Shown one piece after another: positions 42,301-51,300 of a stretch of 64,000 nucleotides of DNA. Both the position numbers and the translations under genes were made by a program. Position 1 is the stretch's first letter; every line of letters starts with the position of its first letter. The notes beneath the pieces are model-generated. The model was given only the letters and a program-made list of their open reading frames with translations. It was not told where the DNA came from and made no database searches. Source of the DNA: Anticarsia gemmatalis (taxonomy: Eukaryota; Arthropoda; Insecta; Lepidoptera; Erebidae); contig NC_134766.1 in assembly GCF_050436995.1 (NCBI RefSeq), positions 2,542,001 to 2,606,000 on the forward strand, given 5' to 3'.

Positions 42301-45300
42301 AGAGCTTCATCCTTCACTAACTGGATGAAACTTTTTGTATGGTAGAGCATTTTTTTGCAATTTTGGATCTGAATACGAATGATAAGTATGCAGTTTCAAA
42401 TTAGTTTTGCTTTTTGAAGTACGTCAAATTGGTGTTTAAAGTTTTCTTTACATATAAACATATCAACATGAGAAAAAATAAGATCTAGAACGCTTAAAAA
42501 TGTGGGAATTAGATTGAGATAAAATACAGATCTACGTAATTAAATTGGTTGAGGGAATTTATTTGATATTTTAATTTTTTTACTTAGAAGAAGCAAGCAG
42601 TAATAAAAGACAAAGAAGGAAAGCGTTTTGCGTGATCCCAATTTTCAATGGAGATTAAACGAGGCCTTTTTAAGTCAGTCAGCTTAAGTCCTCAGCCTGT
42701 CAACTTATTAATCATGCAACATAAAAACTTAAGTAACTTTAGTACAAAAATACATTTAAACTGTGAATCAGAATAGGCAAGCTTAGCAATAGCCATTGAC
42801 GCCTTTTCTTTTCCATCCGGACGGTCCCACAAAGGGCGAGGGTCGTTGATATCGTTATCACAGCTGACCTTTGTACTTGTCATATAATAGAGAGACCCTT
42901 TCGACCTCCGTCAAGGCCATTGTGAGGGTAGTTTAGATTAGACCCCGCAAAACGACCGGGTACAGTCAGCAAACAAAGTGGCTCAACTAATTCGAATTTC
43001 TCAAAATTCTTTTACGCTGTAGCATACATATATTATGTACTTATGTAGATATCTTTAATAGCACAAAGAGAGATCTTTAGTTTGTTTAGAAAGGAAACTA
43101 GAAAAATATCAGACTTGTTTTAGAAATTATTTTACTAATACATCATCATCAGCTTTTCTTTCAACTATATAACAGTCGGCTTCCACTGTCACCGGATGCA
43201 GCTGAATACCAGTATTTTACATAGAGCGACTGCCTATCGGACCTCCATAGCCCAGTTCTCAGGGTTATAGCACGATACGCCTCGGTAAGACTGGTTGTCA
43301 GACTTTCATATTAGTAACAACTGTAACATCTTTGATAATGACAGCCAACCCGGCTGTCATTATCAAAGATTATTTTACTTATTATATTTATTATTCATAA
43401 ATTATTTTACTAGTACAAAGCTTTATGTCTTGAAAAGAGGTCAGGTACGCGGTACTCGTAATCGGTGGTCCTGTATGACAGGATGTATCATAATATGGAT
43501 GTGAATGAGGCAAGGGAAGTTTGAAAGGATCGCACCAAGTGGCGTATTTTGGTCTACATATCTTTTTGGGGAAAAAGGCGTGATTTTATGTATATAAAAA
43601 GAAACAATAGCTACCATTTAACTACGATACTTATAGTCATTGAATATAGTCGAGAGTTCCCGGGTTTCTATAAAAAAAAACCAGGCATTTTGCGAACAAA
43701 AGTAAGTATGCCATAAAATAGTTGGTAGCACAATATTGTATGTTGGAGCTGGAATATTTATTCAAATATTTCGCTTTGTGTTTCAATTTGAACAGTAGGA
43801 GAAGTTGTAAAACAATCCGCTGTATTTCACTCAAGTATTTTTATTAAATCGTATCGTAAAAGTTGTAAAATGTACATTTATTTTTTCTCTTTTCTACGTA
43901 GGTACTGGGTACAGAGATTGTAATAAGATAGATAGAGAGAGCACTAATCTATTCGAGGTAAAACTTTGGTTTAACCGGAAAATCTTAGGATTTACCACAG
44001 TTCGGCCTTTACATTAACATATACACATAACATCACATCTATTATACCCAAAGGTGTAGGCAGAGGTGTATAAAATACACAAAATTTTCGCTATTTACAA
44101 TTTTAGTCCCATGTATAAGGAGCGAGCATAATGGCATGCCATGCCAATTTGTAATTTGCATATCGAATCAATTCCATTAAATAAGTTACTACGTATAGTA
44201 TTTAATTTATTGTAAATAGGTACGAATGTACAGCTGTACAAACTAAAACAACTAACTCTGTCCTCCGACTTCGCTCGTAATTGCAGTTGTAGAACACTAA
44301 AAGTGGAGTAATAAGTAAACTCGACACAAAACTCGATGTAACTTTATTGAGCTGCAATTAAGCGTCGATTTGCCGATGTTTATTTATTCACTAGCTTCTG
44401 AGTGCGAATTCGTCTGTGTAGAAAGATTTTCTGGGGTACAAAAGTTTCCTGTTTATCTTGGTTATTATAAACTATCTGTGTATTGAATTTATCAAAATCT
44501 ATGAGTATGTAGTTATGAAAGAACAATAATCAATTATTATCATCTACATCATACATCTATCCTTGCAAACTTAACGCTTTCATTACGTTACTAGGATAGA
44601 ATAGAATGAGAATACTATCCTAATCTTTCCTATCCATAGTTCCCTAAAAACAGGCTCTTGTAGACAGTTGGTAAGCACTTAATGGTTAAGTTCTATGCAA
44701 CTTCCGTGATCCAATATCATGCAGCAGAACAATATTAGCGAATTTAGACAATAGTTTGATAATCAATGGTAGAATTTTATATCATCTGGCGCCTTATTTT
44801 CGATACATAAGTACTTAGATAACCGAATCTTCAGACAATAAAAGTTACGACCGTACCTAATTGGTGTGAACTATCTTTTATCATTCCTTGATACGAGAGA
44901 TAAGGTTTTGATATCAAAAATGTGTATTCAATATGAAACTGGAACAAACGTGTGTATGCACTAGTTATATTTACTTTAAATAATATAGATAAGTCCGAAA
45001 TATAATTTGTAATGGCGGCACTACTGAAAGCAAGTAATACGGTAGCCATACTGTTTACGCGAGGCGCCAGTCGGTAACGATCAGTGGGTTAAGCAACACT
45101 TAGCACGGTCATTCTATAGATGGGTGATTTGGAGGGCACGTAAAGAGTCGATCCCGCTTGTTGTCTCTAAAGATAACAGTCGTTAAGCCATGTCATAAGC
45201 CTTTCGGACGGCTTGAACAACTTCGACACTAGGTTGACCACTAACCATACGATAAATATTTAATCTTTTACCAAGTAAGCAAGTGGCGTCCTTTGGTCAC

Positions 45301-48300
45301 TGCCTATCCCTATACGTAAAAGGCGTGATTTTATGTATGTATGTATTATGTACTGTTTATCCTTCAGACAGTTTGTAAGGCTTATAATATATTAAAAGAG
45401 TGGGTTCATACTACTTCATACCTTGATAATACAATGGCTGGGATGCGAACCCACGACCTCTAGATCTTTAGTTCAATGCCCTATTCATTCCCACTCGTCC
45501 CCAATAAGTATAAAATATGAAATTAAAAGTCAAACGAAGATGAAAAGTATGTTCCAATTTTCATGACAATCAAATGTGGTATCTAATACAATTTATTCAC
45601 ATACACGATTCTGCAAATCTGATCATTGATAGCTATCATTTTATACAGAGCTCAGCTCAAATCTATACTTCTATACTAATATTATAAAGCTGAAGAGTTT
45701 GTTTGTTTGTTTGTTTGAACGCGCTAATCTCAGGAACTACTGGTCCGATTTGAAAAATTCTTTCAGTATTAGATAGACCATTTATCGAGGAAGGCTTTAG
45801 GCTATATAACATCACGCCACCATTAGGAGCGGAGTAGCAACGAAAAATGTTCCAAAAACGGGGATTTTTCTTTTTCATTCTTTCTTATGTGACGCAAGCG
45901 AAGTTGCGCGGGTCAGCTAGTATTACCATAATAGGATAGGTATAGTATTGTATCTTTACTTGCCGTCTTACTAGTAAACTTGTAAGCTCTAATTTGTTTG
46001 TGTTGTGTCACTTTCAGTCAATTTTGAAACCGCATATAATGAGTGAAAAAGACAAAGTTCTAATCAGAGCTTATACGCATTAGTATGTTTACCTTAGGTA
46101 CATTTTTTATTGCAATCCCGCTGCCTTATAGAGTTCTTTACGAATATATCAGCTTATATCTTCCAAACTATGTTAGAGTCGGCTTCCAGTCTCACGAGAT
46201 GCAGCTGAATACCAGTGTATTACATGGAGCGACTGCCTATCTGACCTCCACAACCCAGTTACCTGGGTTATAACACGAAATCTTTATATATATATAATTC
46301 TTCTGCAAGTGTGTATGTCACTGAACTTCTCTTAAACGACTGGACCGATTTAGATGAAATTTTTTGTGTGTGTTCAAGGGGATCTGAGAATGGTTTAGAT
46401 TCACAATTTTGTCCGCTGGACAATGTTTTTTTAATTAATTTTTAATTTATTAGTAACGTGTAGACAGGACAACGTCTGTCGAGTCCGCTAGTATATATAG
46501 TATAATATCTAAAACGAAACGATTAAATCCGATGTAATATGTGAACTAAACCAGCCTATTTCCTCAAAAAAAACCAAGAATTGTTATAAAAATTCCCAAG
46601 AAACAAGTACAAACGTTTTCGTGTTCAGACTACAAAAGAACAAGGATAATAGCAAATATTTAGTTACCCTGCTCTTGGAAACCAGAGATCCGATAGATAA
46701 ACCACGAAATATGGTCCATTGAATAACAATTTCGTTTATTCAAATATGTATGTACGTTTCCCGTTACTTGAATACTAAGTGGATCTGCCCCTACTTTGTA
46801 AGTATATAAAATGCTAGGCTTTATATTGGATTTAAAATGGTGATTCTTTTTATTGAATGTTTTTTCAATGATATCGTTGGAAAAATGTGTGGGTGATAAA
46901 ATTAAGGGCTGATAAAAAGGAGTTGAGTTACTTACGTCTTAATGTATTTGAGTAATTTCTTCTTACTTCTTATCGTATGGTTAGTGGTCAACCTAGTGTC
47001 AAAGTTGTTCAAGCCGCCCGAAGGCCTTTGACATGGCTTAACGACTGTTATCTTAATTGACAACTACTTTTTACGTGCCCTCCGAAGCACGGAGACGCCC
47101 AATCCAAATACCACTATGCGGTCACCCATCTATGAAATGACCGCGCCAAGGTTTGCTTAACCCACAGATCGTTTAGCGACCGGTGAGCGCAACTGGCTAT
47201 GGGCGCAATTATGAGTAAGTATGCCAAATTATAACTTGTTTGTTGTCATTGTTTAGCCTAAAATTAGAACCTTACAGTCGGATTCTGATTATCTTTTTCA
47301 TCTTCAACAATAATTGTCGCATCTCAGCCGATTTCTACTTTAATCAACACCAGAACAGCTTTTGTTCTGATAGACAAATCACGACTTAATTAATGAAAAG
47401 TGAAACCAAAAATCTCTGTGTTTCCTTTTCAATATGTTCAAAGACAACCTTTGCTCGTTTTAATTTTCATTTATCTATGGGCTATTAATATTTTTGTAAA
47501 AATTTCTTCCAAATCAATACTGGCTTAGGCATGACGAAGACACAGAGGCAGGAAAACAGAGTTACTTTCACATTATAATAGAACAACAATAGTAACCAAA
47601 TAACTGATAAACAAACTTATATACTTCTAAATACATACTCATATAGATATATTAACAATCAGGCTCAGAACAGATACTCGTGCTCATCACACAAATATTT
47701 GTCCCGGGTGGGATTCGAACCCACCACAAAATTTCTAGCCTACAACAAATAATCTTTTCCAATTTCCGCAACCGCATATAGCAAGTCACTGTCCTCAGTA
47801 ACCAACCTGTATGGTTACGCAACCTTTAGCGCGGACAGTTTGTAGATCAGTGCTCAGTCTACTACAGTTTCACATCGACCGAAGGCTCTTTCATATGCGA
47901 AAAATACGGTTGCAGTTGTCAGGGTTTCCATATGGCCGGGATTTCCGCGATTGTCCCGGAATTTTTGCGTGTTGCCCTGTGTCCAGTAATTTTACTTTGC
48001 TGTCCCGAAACGAAAGAATAGTTACTATTTTTAAGTAACGATACTAAGTCTGCAAAAGTCAATCTAAAAAGGTATATCTTTTTTATCAAACTATAGTTCT
48101 AGGGAATTCCTACGTAGTGAAGTAGACATACAAACAACGGACACAAAGTACAACTAGACCTGAAATAATTATTTGTGGATCGCACAAAATTTCTTCTTTT
48201 TGGGATTCGAACCCACGACCTCCCGACGCAATGGTAGCGGCGTGGCGACCTAAACCACTGCGCCACGGAGGCAGCCGTAATTTAAGTCAGTAATCCGCGG

Positions 48301-51300
48301 TATTGCGAGTCCGTCAAAGCTTATTAAACAAAAGTCAACTGGGATTAACTTGGATTTATACTTAAACCTAACTTTGTTATTATGAGTACAAACCGAAGCA
48401 ATAAATACTATAGGCGGTCTCTGCGGCGCAGTGGTTAAGGCCATCACGCTGCTATCATTGCGTCGGGAGATCGTGGATTCGATTCCCAAAAAGAACACAT
48501 ATTTGTGTGATCGACGAATATTGTTTTGGGTCTAGTTGAACTCCGTGTCTGTTGTTTGAATGTTTGTAAAAGTCCCCGCGACACAAGAGCAATTCTTAGT
48601 GCGGGAGTCGTCTTTTATTTAGAAAAAAAGATAATTACTCATATACATCTGAAATGGAGTTCAAATAGCATAGTTTTTAACGTGGATTAACACATAGGAT
48701 ACTTTCGACTAACAAAGTAAGGAGCGAAATCTAGTAATATATAAGTTATAGTTCATCAGCTATTAGATTTCATAATAATGCTCTAATTTCTTCATATTTT
48801 ACCTCCATTTACACGACATATCTTACGAGATGTAATGAACGCTCACCTTGGTTTCGAACCTGCTACCCGTGTAGTGCAATGGCCTCAACCGTTGCACATT
48901 GTTTACGCTTACGTAAGTCCCTGTATTGTGATCGATTATTCACTGTTGTGACAGTGACGTAGTTCCGAATAATAATTACGTAATACTGGATGTTCGGCGC
49001 TTAAGACCTTCCGTTGTTGACGATTATGGTACTACGTGGCTATATTCTGAAGATCTTTGAGATGAAGTGTTAGGTAGGTATTTGGTTTGTAAAAGAATAT
49101 TAAAGAAGAAGAACTTATACCGTTTTATGATAAGGCATAGACTGTAGGTACTTTACTTTTACTTAGAAAAATCGTTACCTACCTGGGAAGTGGGAAATAT
49201 ACGTATCTAGTTCTTAGTATAAATGTTTCCTATCTATTTGCCTGGAAGAAACTATTGAGCGACAAAAACTGGTTCTGAAGACTTTCATTTCAAACTGCGG
49301 AAATTTTGTAGAGCTAGGTATTTCACATCTCGAATATTTTCTGTTACGAAATAATCACCCCTTTTAATCTTTCTTTACAGTAAAAATAAGTCTTACTCAG
49401 AGCTTTTTGCGTGAAAATTAAAAACCGGCCGAGTGGGAGTCGGACTCGCGCACGAAGGGTTTCAGTTATCAAGAAAATACGAAAAATACTGTTTTATTGT
49501 ATACTAGCTGACCCGCGCAACTTCGCTTGCGTCGCGTAAGTGAGAATGGGTCATATTTGTCCCCGTTTTGTAACATTTTTTACTGGTACTCTGCTCCTTT
49601 TGGTCACAGCGTGATGTTATATAGCCTTCCTTAATAAATAGGCTATCCAACAGTAAAATATTTTTTCAATTCGCACCTTAGTTCCTGAGATTAGCGCCTT
49701 CAAACAAACTCTTCAGCTTTATAATATTAGTATAGATTAATAATTTTTAGTATATCTTGTTATAGCGGCAACGGAAACATATAATTTGTTAAAATTACAG
49801 CTGCCTAGCTATGTTTTATGAGATACAGCCTGCCAGACGGACAGCCTCGGAGCCTTAATAACGGGGTTTCGTTTTTACCCTTTGGGTACGGGACCCTAAA
49901 AACCTTAAAAACACGCTTACAAGGCTTTGGCTTGTGATTTTATTTTTGTAGGTGTCGAGTCTTAGCAAATATTTGTGCTGCCCGCAGATGGTTGTTTCAG
50001 GGGTCCCCTAGCGTCCGTGGTCTGTATATTTGCAGTCCCACGCGACACAGGGATTAACTCGCGCGAAACTTGCTCGAAAAAGGTGTTTGTTTGTGTTTAA
50101 CTTACGTGAGAATGTTTGGACAAATGAATGGGCATTTTTTCGAGTGTTCGGAGTAAAAACATTGCGTAATTCTGTGTAGTTTTTTTTGTTAAATGTTGCG
50201 AATTCTGGCAGCAAATAATTACATTTTTCGAAGTTAAAAAAAAAAAATCATACAGTGCCGTAAAATGATTGACAGTGGCGGGGAAGACCCAAAGATATAG
50301 CCAGAAACAGCAATGACTGAGTGGTTTAGAGGTCAACCTGAGTAGCTTTTGCCCAGAAGTGGGACACTGATAGATGCTAAAAACGTTTTCAATGACAAAA
50401 AATGCTCAGTTGTTGAAATTCAGTAAATGATTAGATCTGAAAAATATAAGTTTCAAACTGATAACAATATGAATACTTCAGTAGGTAATTAGGCTAACTA
50501 TAAAACTATAATTACACCTACATATATGCATCTTAATATTTCCAATTATGGAGGTAATAAAAATGTAAATTATACTATAATTTGCACATTTCGTGATTCA
50601 GCAAACACACTAAAGTAGGTGCTAAACGAAATACAATAGAATTTATACTAAGGCCTAGTATCACTACATCCAGTTTTGTATTAAATAGCTTATCTCATAC
50701 ATTTACTGTCACTTTATCCACTAGTTACACAGAGTTACACTGGTGTAACCATAAGTCAGCCCCCTTATCTAACACTTATTCATAAGCTGTGAAAAAATCT
50801 TAAGCTTATAAAATATTTATTTAGGTTCTCCTCCCAAAATGAGGGAGGGGTTAGTGCTTGAGTATGTAAGCTAATACATTTTTTTTATTCTTAGAAATGT
50901 TATTTTCATTTTATTAGTAATTTAGGCTATATAGGTTTTTTATTGAATTAAAGGCAATTTATTAAAGCAGTTAATGCAATGTATTGTTATCTAGTATTAT
51001 CATAATGACCTACTTAAATAATGCTAATGGAGCCATAAATCTTTATAAAAATTTTTATCCTTGAGCATAATATTAGTATTAATATGTTAATACAATTAGA
51101 TAACATTGTAGTTTTATTTTTATCATTGTTTAGTCTTTTAAATTAGCTAACTACTTCCTTCTGTATTTGTTAATGATTAATGTTTTGAGTAACTGACCAG
51201 ACACAATAGAAAATATTATTGTGTCCACACATAATTACTTGGGTACTTATACAAAGTTGTATGATGTGATAAAATAATAATTTTAGCACAAATTTTGTAC

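Noticed and set aside
46973..47212. 5S rRNA gene or pseudogene
   Set aside because: Only the 3' half resembles 5S rRNA and it is followed by the same unique tail in every copy, which fits a SINE.
48413..48617. tRNA gene
   Set aside because: Boxes A and B are present, but the anticodon arm and acceptor stem do not form a proper tRNA and the same head recurs with a shared tail, so it is a SINE.
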